DNA of 62,500 nt, from assembly GCA_024180945.1 (NCBI GenBank), contig JAKSGN010000037.1:1-62500 (forward strand), in the 5' to 3' direction. The position numbers and the translations under genes were made by a program. This document shows positions 8,495 to 17,759 of this stretch, in pieces (the first letter of the stretch is position 1; the number at the start of each line of letters is the position of its first letter). Source of the DNA: Macrophomina tecta (Eukaryota > Ascomycota > Dothideomycetes > Botryosphaeriales > Botryosphaeriaceae). The notes under the pieces are model-generated. The model saw nothing but the letters and a program-made list of their open reading frames with translations. It did not search any database and was not told the DNA's origin.

Positions 8495-8697
8495 CTTATT
8501 TCTTAGTAATCTTAGGTGGAGTATTATTTATAATATTAACTATAAAGGTTCTATCTACTATAAATAAGTATAGCCCTATATATATAAGGTATTTTAGTTA
8601 GATTATAGTAGATCGCTAGCTAGTTTACTATAATCTATTAAGCTAAGTAATCTAGGGTTAGTACGCTAGGTTATAGATCTACTTTCTACCCTTTAGG
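8495..8697 (-). mobile_element. fragment of the Gyp-D LTR
   Basis: RIPed AT-rich sequence. About 8547-8697 aligns with 29946-30100 (shared words such as ctataaataagtatag and ctagctagcttatcgtaatc-like text). The match stops exactly where Gyp-A begins. It is probably the left (3') LTR of the Gyp-D provirus whose internal pieces continue at 16487, 19615 and 28308. The outer LTR boundary is unclear. Confidence 0.55.
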
Positions 8698-9133
8698 TGT
8701 AACGAGCGGGCCTCTGCCTCTAAGGATCCGAACACCAAAGAGGGAGAAAACCTGTCGAGGGGGTTTTCCTTGAGTGGGTACAAGAAGAGGGTGAGAGCAA
8801 GTCGAACACGTGATGAGACTGAGCACTGCGTGCGAAGGCCGTGTTACTAACAATGTGCTGAATTGTTATGGAAGTTGACCACGAAAGTCAAAGCTATCTA
8901 AGGAGTGTGGTTTATATACAAGTAGGAAAGTGTATACAATCTAGTGGTGCTGTTGCGAGCCCAGCTCCAGAGGGCTCGAGGTGAGCCGTTGTGAGCCCGG
9001 CTCGTAAGGGCTCGGTGGGTCCGTCCTTGGGTACTCACGTGCTGAGCCACGTGATCCCCTCTTTTCTTTGGAGTTCCCCGCAGAACGTCCTTTCCTTCCT
9101 TATTCCCTATACTGTGGAGGCTGCGCCGTAACA
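8698..9133 (-). repeat. Gyp-A 3' LTR
   Basis: 436 bp, starting tgtaacgagcgg and ending gccgtaaca on the + strand. It carries the ttgaccac word (about 8875-8882) that is complementary to the primer-site region. It lies next to the polypurine tract, so it is the 3' LTR of a minus-strand element. It may also supply the promoter of the antisense gene that starts 104 bp downstream. Confidence 0.95.
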
Positions 9134-9167
9134 CTATCCCCCCTTTTAGGATCTTCGGCCCGAAGAT
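9134..9167 (-). promoter_or_regulatory. Gyp-A polypurine tract and 17-bp CGG/CCG palindrome
   Basis: Read on the minus strand, the LTR is preceded by a purine run (AAAAGGGGGGATAG), the plus-strand DNA primer of LTR elements. Next to it at 9151-9167 is the perfect palindrome atcttcggcccgaagat, 69 bp before the ATG of the antisense gene. The same pair stands at the same place in Gyp-B and in the RIPed copies. Confidence 0.8.
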
Positions 9168-9236
9168 TTTCCTTGCGCGGCTATATCTTTTCGTTCCGTG
9201 GGGTTCCTGTGTCATTTCTCGTTGTAGGTCCTCATC

Positions 9237-10016
9237 ATGCCGCCCAAACGTCCTCTTACTGACAGTTTTGAGCCTTCTGCCAAGCGGCCGCATCGTACCA
9301 CAATACGTCGTCGGGACTTGTTGCGTCGCATTCTCCGGGACGGCGTGGAGATGATTCCTTGTACTCACTGCCTGGAGCACCATACCGTGTGCTTTGCCTT
9401 GGAGGATGATCCCTCTGTTTGTGGCGCCTGCTTGAAGGCGCGTCGCACGGGTTGCGATGTTGCGGAAGCAAGTGCCTCGGGTTGTAGGTGTCGCATTATT
9501 CCGTTTTGTTCTCCTGACTGACTTTCGCAGTGGATCGTTTGGACCGGGAGTTCGATCGTATCGCTGCCGAGGAAGATGCCACTCTGGAGAAGTTGGTGCG
9601 TCTGCGCAAGCAGCGCCGCTTCCTTCAGGAGCGTAGGTCCAAGATGATTCGGCAAGGGTTTGCATCGTTGGAAGAGTTGGAGAAGGCCGAGGCGTCCAGT
9701 TCGCCTGGGGGTCTTTCTGACCCTGAGAGTTCTGAGGGTCGGTCCTCGTCAAAACGGCCACGTCACGAGTCGGTGGATCCTGCTGCGCCGCAGGCTGATC
9801 GTGCCGGTTCCTGCTGCGCCGCAGGCTGATCGTGCCGGTTCTGCCGGGGAACCTGCGCCGGATGCGAGGTCTCCGCGTTCTCCCGAACCTGTGAATCTTG
9901 CTCGTTTGTCTCAGTTTGCGACGGATCCGCTGGTTCTCGAAGGTTTTCCGTCGTTCTCATTCGGGGACGACCTCGTCTCCGTGGGAGGTCAGGATTTTGG
10001 CGATGGAATTCTGTGA
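9237..10016 (+). pseudogene. antisense Zn2Cys6-like/coiled-coil gene of Gyp-A, frameshifted
   Basis: It runs opposite to pol, with ATG at 9237 in atcatgccgccc. Exon 1 (9237-9483) encodes a basic start and the array C-x2-C-x6-C-x9-C-x2-C-x7-C, the spacing of a fungal Zn2Cys6 cluster. A 47-nt intron (9484-9530) has gtaggt, a ctgac branch point and cag. Exon 2 continues in frame with a charged, Leu-rich helix likely to form a coiled coil, then an SKRPR basic patch. A 31-bp tandem duplication (9779-9840) shifts the frame to a stop at 9829. The matching tail (LARLSxF...FGDG, as in Gyp-B) is still readable in another frame up to 10016. Exon 2 overlaps the 3' end of pol. Role unknown; a DNA-binding regulator is my inference. 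Confidence 0.75.
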
Positions 10017-13000
10017 CCAGGTCTGGGTGTATGTCGTCTTTTGGCACCCACTGGTTGTCTTCGTTCCCGTATCCTTCCCATTTGACGAGATATTTGAGCT
10101 GACGACCGAACCGTTTGCAGTCTAGAATCTTCTCGACTGGGTACTGGTCTTCTTCGGCGTCAGGGTTTTCCGGTATAATCTCTTCCTGAGTTTCTGGGAT
10201 GGTGGCGTTTTCTGGTGCTGGCTCGAGCATCGCCACGTGAAAGGTGGAATTCATCCGTGTGTTAGGCAATTTGAGTCGATACGTGACTTCTCCGAGTTTT
10301 TCTGCAATTTCGAATGGACCGATTTTCTTGAAATCCAATTTGTCGCTCGGTCGTTTTGATTTGATGTTTTTCGTGAGGAGGTACACTTTATCCCCCCTTT
10401 TAAGGTTCGGTGCCGCCTGGTGCCGTTTGTTGTAGTATTTGGACATCATAATTCGTACATATTCGAGGTCGAGACTGATGGCTTTGTGCAATCCTCTTAG
10501 CTGCTCGGCTTTGAGAACGCCTTTTTGGGCCAATTTCCTGCTTGGGATGGCCTCTCTATACGCGTCTGGTTCGAACCCATAGTTGGCAAAGAACGGGGAT
10601 ACGTTGGTTGACTCTTGTTTGGCGCTATTATAGGCGAACTGTGCCATGGGTAGCCATGTGGCCCAGTCATCCTGTGGGTAGTTGATGTAACAGCGGAGAT
10701 ATTGTTCGAGAGTCCGGTTCATCCGTTCCGTCTGACCGTCGGTTTGCGCGTGTGCTGTTGTAGAGAGTTTGTTCTTTGCTCCAAGCTGGCGCATAAGCGT
10801 TTGCCAAAATTCAGATCTCATCAGCTTGTCCCTGTCCGAAACCAATACTTCCGGCATTCCGTGATCCGCGAAGATGTATCGGAGAAACGTGTGGGCTAGC
10901 TGTTCTGCATTCGATGCCTCTAGGTAGGGCAAAAAGCATGCGTACTTCGTGAGTCTGTCGACAAAGACTAGGATCGAGTCGTACTTGACTCCTGTGAGCG
11001 GATCTCTGGACTCTGGCAGCTTCGTGATGAAGTCTAGTGTGATCCATTGCCATGGTCGTTCTGGTACTTCCAGGGGTTGTAGTTGTCCGTACGGAGCGTG
11101 TGTTGCGGCTTTGCTTCGGATGCAAAGGTCGCATTGCGAAACTATACGCTGGACCATTTTCCGTAATCCTGGAAAGTAGAAGTTTTGCGTGATCCTCTCG
11201 GTCGTTCTGTCGATGCCCTGATGTCCATGCGCGGGTGCTACGTGCATGTCCTTGACGAGTGCTTCTCGCAGTCTTGTCGGGACATAGATTAATCCTTTGA
11301 AGAGAAGCGTTCCTTCTCTATCTCGAGCAACACGCGGGTCGTCCTCAAGCGCTAAAAGTTCCTGCGCGAAGGAGTCCTGAGCGTATGCTTCTCGGATTTT
11401 CTGATGCCACGGGTTTGACTCGATGCGAAGCATTGGGAAAGACTGTCTGGCGAGGGTGAGCGATCCATCGCTTGTCCACTGCAATACTGCAGGTTGCGGC
11501 TCGATTCTTCCTTCCATGTAGTCTACCCTCCTGCTGAGCGCGTCAGCGGCGGCGTTATCTACACCTTTTCTGTGTGTGATCTTGAAATTGTAGGATGCCA
11601 ATTCTTGTGACCAGCGAACCTGTCGTCGGTTCAGCTCCTTGGTCGTGGTGAAGCGTGTGAGATTCTGATGGTCACAATGCACTATCACCTGTTGGTCGGC
11701 TCCTTCTAGGTAGTGTCTCCAGTGCTTGAATGCTGAGACGATAGCCAAGAGCTCTTTGTCATGAGTGTCGTAGTTGAGCTCTGCCGGGGTGAACTTTCTT
11801 GAGTAGAACGCGATCGGATGCCATCTGCCTTCATCGTCAGGCTGGCTGAGACATGCTCCTAGGGCGAATCCTGACGCATCAGTTTCTACTTCGATCGGTT
11901 TGTCGGGATCGTATATCCCTAAGACGGGTGCTTCGCAAAACATCCTCTTCAGCGAATCGAAGGCTTGCTGCTGATCGTCTCCCCATTGGAAGCCATGCTC
12001 CTTCTGAGTGAGTCGCGTTAAAGGTTCCGTGACCTTTGAATAGTTCCAGATGAACTTCCTGTAGAAGTTTGCGAACCCAAGGAAGGACTGTACTTCCTTG
12101 ATCGTCTTTGGTACTGGCCATTCCCTGATGGAATCCAGTTTCGAGTCGTCCATACCGACGTGTCCGGGGGTGATGATAAAGCCTAAGAATTCTGTTCTTT
12201 GTACGTGCCACTCGCACTTATCGGGCGCTATGGTCAGATTCTTGGCTTGGAGGGTTTCCAGGACCTTTCTGACATGCTTCTTGTGTTCCTCGAGCGTTTC
12301 TGAGAAGATGAGGATATCATCGAGGTATGCCAGGCAGAAGATGTCTAAGTATTCGCGCAGCGTGTCGTTGACGAGCGACTGAAATGTTGCTGGCGCGTTG
12401 GTAAGCCCGAATGGCATTACCGTATACTCGTAGAGTCCTAGCCTCGTTCTGAAGGCTGTCTTCCATTCTTCCCCTTCTTTGATCCTAACCAGGTGATAAC
12501 CGTCCCGGAGGTCCAGTTTCGTAAAGTACTTCGCATTCCCTAACTTATCCTGGAGCTCGTCGATGCGTGGGAGCGGGTATCGGTTCTTGATCGTGATGTC
12601 GTTAAGTTGTCGATAGTCAACGCAGAGGCGTAACTTGCCATTCTTCTTGGGGACGAAGAGGATCGGATATCCGGCTGATGACGTCGATGGCCGAATGTAT
12701 CCTCGTTCGAGGTTCTTCTCGATGTATTCCTTCAAAGCCTCCATTTCCTTCTTTGATAAGGAGTAGATAGGCTTATAAGCCGGTTTCGTTCCTGGCTTGA
12801 GCGGAATCTCGTGGTCCCACGGTTGGTGCTTTGGCAAGTCTCCCTTTCCTCTTTCTTGGCAAACGGCAACTAAGTCCCAATACTCGTCGGGTACCGTTTC
12901 CATTTCCGGTATTGGAGGTGTTCCTTGTGGTTGCTGCCACATCTCCAAACTACCGTGTTGTCCTCTCTTGATCCTCGCAGGATCATCTCCTCCGATGGGA

Positions 13001-14124
13001 GTTGGACAGTCCTCATCCCTTGGCCTTTCCCGTTGGGCCCTGGCCAATGCTTTTTGTTGCACCGCCGGTGAGGGTTTGATGTACATGAGGCAGACCTGTT
13101 GTCCTTGGCGTCGCATACGCCTGAATGCCTCTCTTGAGATTGTCTGGACGTCTACGGGAGGTTCTGGGGTTGCCAATTGCTTCCGCGAAGCCTTACTCTT
13201 GGCCTTACGCTTTCTCCGCGTAGTTCTTCGTGACAAGTGTTGTACCTGATCTTCGGGAATACTCGACTCGGTAGGACTTACTCCGCTTGAGGCGCTGCAT
13301 TTTACCGAGGAGGCGGCGTTTCGCACGCTGCAGTCCTGGTCCTGTCTTAGGCCATCCTCAAGGTTGCCGTTGATGCTGCCGTCACTGGGCCTTACGCCAT
13401 CGTTTGAGTCTTGCTCTTCTCTTGATGATTCGAGGGTATCGTTTCGCTCAGTAGGGCTTATTCCTGCGATAGGGTTGCATTTTACCAAGGAGGCTTCGCC
13501 TTCTGCGTCGCAGTCCTGGTTCTGACTTACACCACTATCGGAGTCGCCTACACAGCTGCCGCTCTTGGGCCTTACGCTGACTACTTCTCGATTCGTAGTA
13601 GACAAGAGTCGCTGTAGGGTGTTCATTAACCCGTTTTCCATGCGTAAACCGAATTTCCGTAGGAGGTCGTCGATCTCCTCTCGGAAGACTATTTCGTCTC
13701 CTTCGCTGAAGTCGAAGATAGGTTTCTGCGTTCGGATCCAGGGCATACCTAGGATGATGTCGTGCCCGGGAATTCGTTGGACATCGAGAGAAATCTGCTC
13801 CTGATGGTTCTTGATTTGGAGGGTTGCTTCCTCCGTTTCTATTTTGACCCAGTCTTCTCCGTAGACTGAGCTTTTCCCATCGAATCCGCTGAGCGGATAT
13901 GGCTCTTTCTTCTTTCGGTATAGGATCTTGCACTGTTCCACAAACTCGTTGTGTATAAAGTTTCCGCTTGATCCTGTGTCGATCAGTATCGAGATGGGAC
14001 GTCCTTTGAGCGTTCCTTTCGTTTTGAATTGTCTCCAAAGATTTGGTCCGGTGAGAATTTCCGTATTCGATGTGCGTGATACCATGTGAAGGGACCTAGA
14101 CTGTGGCCCCTGGGTCGATCCCAA
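9763..14124 (-). CDS. pol: Gyp-A Pol polyprotein with chromodomain
   Basis: About 1453 residues. In order: aspartic protease (LIDTGSSGNF, near 48); a Ser/Asp-rich linker with two similar units of about 50 residues (VRP...ISPTE / VRP...VSPTE, about 180-290); reverse transcriptase with LAYLDDIL (near 600); RNase H (VETDASGFALG to DNAAADALSR, about 745-870); integrase with a zinc-binding H-H-C-C (HGHQG...QCDLCIRSK, about 961-1003) and a catalytic D-D-E (TLDFI, SDRDKL, DGQTER, about 1030-1130); and a C-terminal chromodomain (VEKILD...YLVKWEGY...NQWVP). It is in the -1 frame relative to gag, so it is made as a Gag-Pol fusion. The frame is open with no RIP stops. Chromodomains guide such elements to heterochromatin. 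Confidence 0.95.
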   Translation of the reverse strand: MGSTQGPQSRSLHMVSRTSNTEILTGPNLWRQFKTKGTLKGRPISILIDTGSSGNFIHNEFVEQCKILYRKKKEPYPLSGFDGKSSVYGEDWVKIETEEATLQIKNHQEQISLDVQRIPGHDIILGMPWIRTQKPIFDFSEGDEIVFREEIDDLLRKFGLRMENGLMNTLQRLLSTTNREVVSVRPKSGSCVGDSDSGVSQNQDCDAEGEASLVKCNPIAGISPTERNDTLESSREEQDSNDGVRPSDGSINGNLEDGLRQDQDCSVRNAASSVKCSASSGVSPTESSIPEDQVQHLSRRTTRRKRKAKSKASRKQLATPEPPVDVQTISREAFRRMRRQGQQVCLMYIKPSPAVQQKALARAQRERPRDEDCPTPIGGDDPARIKRGQHGSLEMWQQPQGTPPIPEMETVPDEYWDLVAVCQERGKGDLPKHQPWDHEIPLKPGTKPAYKPIYSLSKKEMEALKEYIEKNLERGYIRPSTSSAGYPILFVPKKNGKLRLCVDYRQLNDITIKNRYPLPRIDELQDKLGNAKYFTKLDLRDGYHLVRIKEGEEWKTAFRTRLGLYEYTVMPFGLTNAPATFQSLVNDTLREYLDIFCLAYLDDILIFSETLEEHKKHVRKVLETLQAKNLTIAPDKCEWHVQRTEFLGFIITPGHVGMDDSKLDSIREWPVPKTIKEVQSFLGFANFYRKFIWNYSKVTEPLTRLTQKEHGFQWGDDQQQAFDSLKRMFCEAPVLGIYDPDKPIEVETDASGFALGACLSQPDDEGRWHPIAFYSRKFTPAELNYDTHDKELLAIVSAFKHWRHYLEGADQQVIVHCDHQNLTRFTTTKELNRRQVRWSQELASYNFKITHRKGVDNAAADALSRRVDYMEGRIEPQPAVLQWTSDGSLTLARQSFPMLRIESNPWHQKIREAYAQDSFAQELLALEDDPRVARDREGTLLFKGLIYVPTRLREALVKDMHVAPAHGHQGIDRTTERITQNFYFPGLRKMVQRIVSQCDLCIRSKAATHAPYGQLQPLEVPERPWQWITLDFITKLPESRDPLTGVKYDSILVFVDRLTKYACFLPYLEASNAEQLAHTFLRYIFADHGMPEVLVSDRDKLMRSEFWQTLMRQLGAKNKLSTTAHAQTDGQTERMNRTLEQYLRCYINYPQDDWATWLPMAQFAYNSAKQESTNVSPFFANYGFEPDAYREAIPSRKLAQKGVLKAEQLRGLHKAISLDLEYVRIMMSKYYNKRHQAAPNLKRGDKVYLLTKNIKSKRPSDKLDFKKIGPFEIAEKLGEVTYRLKLPNTRMNSTFHVAMLEPAPENATIPETQEEIIPENPDAEEDQYPVEKILDCKRFGRQLKYLVKWEGYGNEDNQWVPKDDIHPDLVTEFHRQNPDLPRRRGRPRMRTTENLREPADPSQTETNEQDSQVRENAETSHPAQVPRQNRHDQPAAQQEPARSACGAAGSTDS
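9779..9840. repeat. 31-bp tandem duplication in Gyp-A
   Basis: Two exact adjacent copies (9779-9809 and 9810-9840), each starting cctgctgcgccgcagg. As 31 is not a multiple of three, it shifts the antisense gene out of frame and also changes the very end of pol on the other strand. Confidence 0.95.
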
Positions 14125-14138
14125 TGCCGTAGGGCCGT

Positions 14139-14148
14139 CTAGTTTTTT
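14139..14148 (-). promoter_or_regulatory. programmed -1 frameshift site between gag and pol, Gyp-A
   Basis: On the minus strand the gag frame reads CCA AAA AAC TAG. This is the slippery heptamer A AAA AAC (14142-14148) directly before the gag stop (14139-14141). The -1 frame is open through the site into protease. Downstream, CTAGAC and GTCTAG about 35 nt apart, and GGCCC with GGGGCC inside them, could form a stimulating stem. The identical heptamer and stop occur in Gyp-B. Confidence 0.8.
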
Positions 14149-15959
14149 GGCTTTGGATAGCCGTAGACTTCACTGTGCATGTAGTCCTCCCATTCGTTGA
14201 CTTGAAGGTATGCTTGCTTCCAGTCGGTCCATTTATTGGCATACAACTGTTTCCGCTGGTAGACTATGTCCTTTCGCACCTGGTATCGGAAAGCTGGCAT
14301 GTTGAGTTTCTCGTCCGGTATCCACTGGAGTGTGCGATTCTGGATGGTCGCCGTGCCATGCTGACAAAGAATCCTTGCTAACTCTCGGAGGGAGTCGTAG
14401 TCTGCTTGCTGTCGAGCAGTCATTCCTTGATGATGAAGTGTCACGAGCGCGGTTTCCTTCGTGACGATGAGTTCGTACTTCTTCCCATCTTGCTCGATAC
14501 GGGTTTCCCAGAGGGTCCCTTGGCGCCATGTCCACAGCACCGTGAGGGCCAATCCTCTCTCGTGGGGAATCCAGATTACCTGGGCGAGTTGATCGCTCTC
14601 GTCCGTCATTTCGGCGCTAATCCCGTACTTGGCTGCAAGGCGCTCGAGTTCCGGAAGGGTTGTGGGGTCCGGCACAGCTTCTGCTTCGCTGTCCGTTGAG
14701 TCGTATAGTTCTCCGGTTTCGCTGTTCACGAGCTCTTCGTCCAAGGGGAAGCTGTCAATGATGTCGTCGGTCTCGATGACTTCTTCGTTCCTAGTCATCA
14801 TACCGAATTGTCGAGGTTCGTGGGGGTACCATCCCGATATGTCTTTGCTGCTTTGGTGCATCTGGCAGTCATCGTCGTAGCAGGCTGTCCAGTGCAGCGT
14901 ATCGTGGTTATCTTGGCGGGATGCAACCGATGCTTCGCGCTGCGCGCTCGAGGTCTGCTTTCCATCTTTCTTGTTACGAGGGTTCTGCGGGCACTTGGGA
15001 GAAAAGTGCTTGTCACTGCCGCAGGTTATGCAGAGTCGATCCTTGTAGCGCTGTTTCTGCTCGTCCGTCCAGTTCGGGTTAGGTCCTCTGGGCTTCTTGT
15101 CGTTGTTTCGACCGTTGTTGTTCCCCTTCTTGGAATCCTGTCTGTTGGCCGCGTCGAGGGCCATAGCGTCTCCGCCTTCGAGGGTTGTTCTCTCACGGCG
15201 AGGCTTCGAGGTGTTGGCTTGTCGAGAACCCATTTTCCATTCGTACATGCGACCGTCGATCTGAGACGCAAGGTCTACCATCTTCTGGAAGGTGGACGGG
15301 TATTCGTGGGTAATCATGTTCTTCTTGACTTCCTCCTTCAGGCCCTTGTAGAAGAGGTCGCGGAAAGTCTCGTCTGACCATTCGAGGTAGGCTGCGAGCT
15401 GTTGAAACTTGGTTGCGTAGACAGCTACAGATCCCAGTTGTTTAACGGTCATGATGTCGTTGGAGGCTTTGCGCACTTCGTCTCGGTCGTTGAAAGTGGC
15501 CTTAAGGTTGTCTGCGAATCCCGTGTAGGTGTCGAAGATTTCCTTGGTCTTTTCTCGTCTTTTCTCGAGAGAGTGTTCGTTGGATAGGTGGTCGCGAAGG
15601 TATGGTTCCATCCATGCCTCGGCTGTTCCTCTGAGGTAGGTTGATGCGAAGAGTACTTCCTCGGCGTCGTTGTCGAACTGTGCTTGGTTGAACTGGAGGT
15701 AACGTTTCATCTGAAGTAGGAAGGATTGGAGCTTCTTCCTGTCCCCATCGAACTTCTCGGGTGCCGCTACTTTAACCTTAGTAGCGCTCCGCTTTGTCGT
15801 ATGCTCGATCAGTCGAGCGTTCTGAGCCTTCAGCTCCTCGATGAGCTGCAAGAGCTCAGCTCTGGTGGGCTCCGTTTGTTGTGCGGGCTGAGCTGGCCCC
15901 TGGGCACCCTGAACGTGACCCTCGGCCGGGTCGACCTCCATCTGAGATCCTGGTGCCAT
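14139..15959 (-). CDS. gag: Gyp-A Gag
   Basis: 606 residues from ATG at 15959. It has an N-terminal Gln/Pro-rich part and a short coiled-coil-like helix (LLQLIEELKAQNARL). A retrotransposon Gag core follows (about 70-260: KFDGDRKKLQSFLLQMKRYL onwards). A zinc knuckle C-x2-C-x4-H-x4-C (CITCGSDKHFSPKC) lies near residue 313, with a long acidic C-terminal part after it. It forms the particle and binds RNA. It ends at the frameshift site shared with pol. Confidence 0.92.
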   Translation of the reverse strand: MAPGSQMEVDPAEGHVQGAQGPAQPAQQTEPTRAELLQLIEELKAQNARLIEHTTKRSATKVKVAAPEKFDGDRKKLQSFLLQMKRYLQFNQAQFDNDAEEVLFASTYLRGTAEAWMEPYLRDHLSNEHSLEKRREKTKEIFDTYTGFADNLKATFNDRDEVRKASNDIMTVKQLGSVAVYATKFQQLAAYLEWSDETFRDLFYKGLKEEVKKNMITHEYPSTFQKMVDLASQIDGRMYEWKMGSRQANTSKPRRERTTLEGGDAMALDAANRQDSKKGNNNGRNNDKKPRGPNPNWTDEQKQRYKDRLCITCGSDKHFSPKCPQNPRNKKDGKQTSSAQREASVASRQDNHDTLHWTACYDDDCQMHQSSKDISGWYPHEPRQFGMMTRNEEVIETDDIIDSFPLDEELVNSETGELYDSTDSEAEAVPDPTTLPELERLAAKYGISAEMTDESDQLAQVIWIPHERGLALTVLWTWRQGTLWETRIEQDGKKYELIVTKETALVTLHHQGMTARQQADYDSLRELARILCQHGTATIQNRTLQWIPDEKLNMPAFRYQVRKDIVYQRKQLYANKWTDWKQAYLQVNEWEDYMHSEVYGYPKPKN

Positions 15960-16027
15960 TGCTGTTTCCTAAACTCGTTAGGGGGTGATACCTTACCCGA
16001 TGAGACTTGATCTCAAAGCCTGCCTCT

Positions 16028-16050
16028 CCTTGCAAGGATGGTGGTCAAAG
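16028..16050 (-). promoter_or_regulatory. Gyp-A primer-binding region, probable self-priming type
   Basis: Directly inside the 5' LTR the sense strand reads CTTTGACCACCATCC. It does not begin with TGG, as a tRNA-CCA primer site would. Its TTGACCAC pairs perfectly with GTGGTCAA in the LTR (complement of 16228-16235). The palindrome ccttgcaagg (16028-16037) adjoins it. The same arrangement is present in Gyp-B. A Tf1/sushi-like self-priming mode is inferred. Confidence 0.6.
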
Positions 16051-16486
16051 TGTAACGAGCGGGCCTCTGCCTCTAAGGATCCGAACACCAAAGAGGGAGA
16101 AAACCTGTCGAGGGGGTTTTCCTTGAGTGGGTACAAGAAGAGGGTGAGAGCAAGTCGAACACGTGATGAGACTGAGCACTGCGTGCGAAGGCCGTGTTAC
16201 TAACAATGTGCTGAATTGTTATGGAAGTTGACCACGAAGGTCAAAGCTATCTAAGGAGTGTGGTTTATATACAAGTAGGAAAGTGTATACAATCTAGTGG
16301 TGCTGTTGCGAGCCCAGCTCCAGAGGGCTCGAGGTGAGCCGTTGTGAGCCCGGCTCGTAAGGGCTCGGTGGGTCCGTCCTTGGGTACTCACGTGCTGAGC
16401 CACGTGATCCCCTCTTTTCTTTGGAGTTCCCCGCAGAACGTCCTTTCCTTCCTTATTCCCTATACTGTGGAGGCTGCGCCGTAACA
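16051..16486 (-). repeat. Gyp-A 5' LTR
   Basis: 436 bp, differing from the other LTR only at 16239. It should contain the promoter and RNA start for gag-pol; the exact start cannot be placed from sequence. It borders RIPed Gyp-D pol sequence at 16487 with no target duplication. Confidence 0.95.
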
Positions 16487-17757
16487 ATAGTTAAGTTCTA
16501 TAGGTAATATTTTATAAAAGTAGTATATAATAGAGTATAATCTTTTCTTATTATCTAGCTAGCTAAGAGTAGCGCTAATAGTATAGTTAAATATATTAGT
16601 TTTAAGATAGAGAGGCTTATTAGAATTAAATATAATTAATATAAAGACTATTATAAAGGCTTTTTTAAGTTAGTTAAATACTTTCTATTATAGTTCTTTC
16701 TAGATAAATAAGGTATTTTTTTAAGTAAGTTAAATTAGCGATTTAGCTATATAAAAGTATTATTTAATAAACTACTAGTAGAAGTTAGTAAACTCTAAAA
16801 AGACTTATACTTCTTTAATATTTCTTAGTTTGGACTATTTTAGAATATCTTCTATTTTTTTTAGGTTTATAACTACTTTTTCTAGTTTAATAATAAAGTC
16901 TAGGAATTTAATCTTTTAGGTATAGAAGGTATATTTTTTTAATTTAACTAAAAGGCTATATTTAAATAGTTTCTAAAGAATCTTAAATACGTATTTCTTA
17001 TATTCTTCTAGGATTTTCGAGTAAATTAGAATATTATTAAGATAAGCTATATAGAATCTATCTAGATATTATTATAGAATATAGTTAATAAGGGCTTAGA
17101 ATATAGTAAAAATATTAGTAAGTCTAAAGAGTATTACTAAATATTTATATAGGCCGTATTAGGTTTAAAACGTAGTTTTTAATTTATATTCTTCTTTAAT
17201 TTAAATAAGGTAGTATTTATTCTATAGATTTAGTTTAGTAAAGAATTATACTTCTAAGAGGTAATTTCTTAGTTTATTAATATAGAATAGAAGGTAGTAG
17301 TTTTTAATAGTAATATTATTTAAAGATCTATAATTTATATAAAAGCGTAACTTACCTTCTAGTTTTAATATAAAGATAATAGATAATTCTACTAAAAACT
17401 AGAAAAATTAGATATATTCTTTTTTTAGTAATAGATCTAGATATTCTCTTATTATTTATAATTTTTTTTAATATTAGATATAATAGCCTAAATTAAGGTT
17501 TAATATTTAGTTTTAAATTAATCTTATAGTTCTATAGTTAGTATTTTAGTAGTATATCTTTAATCTTTTCTCTAAAAATCTTCTTAAACTAGTAGTATTT
17601 CTTAGAAATACTATTAAGATACTATTTATATATTCTAGTAGAGTTATCTTCTTTTATAAATATTAGATAGTTTAGTTTTTCTTATCTAGTAGCGCTAATC
17701 TATTAGGTTTATTCTTTATTTATAGTAGTAAAGTAATACTATATTATTTTAATTACT
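16487..17757 (-). pseudogene. RIPed Gyp-D pol, RNase H to reverse transcriptase part
   Basis: Very AT-rich, with CA and TG almost absent. Read on the minus strand it follows chromovirus pol from the RNase H region (tagttaagttctataggtaa mirrors Gyp-A near 11770) through the RT towards the protease linker. Stops occur throughout. It resembles Gyp-A more than Gyp-B but is a separate family. It is cut on the left by Gyp-A and on the right by the pogo-type element. Confidence 0.7.
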
Positions 17758-17759
17758 TA

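Larger units (their letters stand above)
8698..16486 (-). mobile_element. Gyp-A: complete Ty3/gypsy chromovirus
   Basis: A 7789-bp element read on the minus strand: 5' LTR (16051-16486), primer site, gag, -1 frameshift site, pol with chromodomain, an antisense gene on the + strand, polypurine tract and 3' LTR (8698-9133). The two 436-bp LTRs differ at one base (A at 8886, G at 16239). Both main frames are open and no RIP is visible, so it is young. It lacks a target-site duplication: ttagg lies before it and atagt after it. The two flanks are different parts of the RIPed Gyp-D element, which points to recombination rather than a single clean insertion. Confidence 0.95.
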
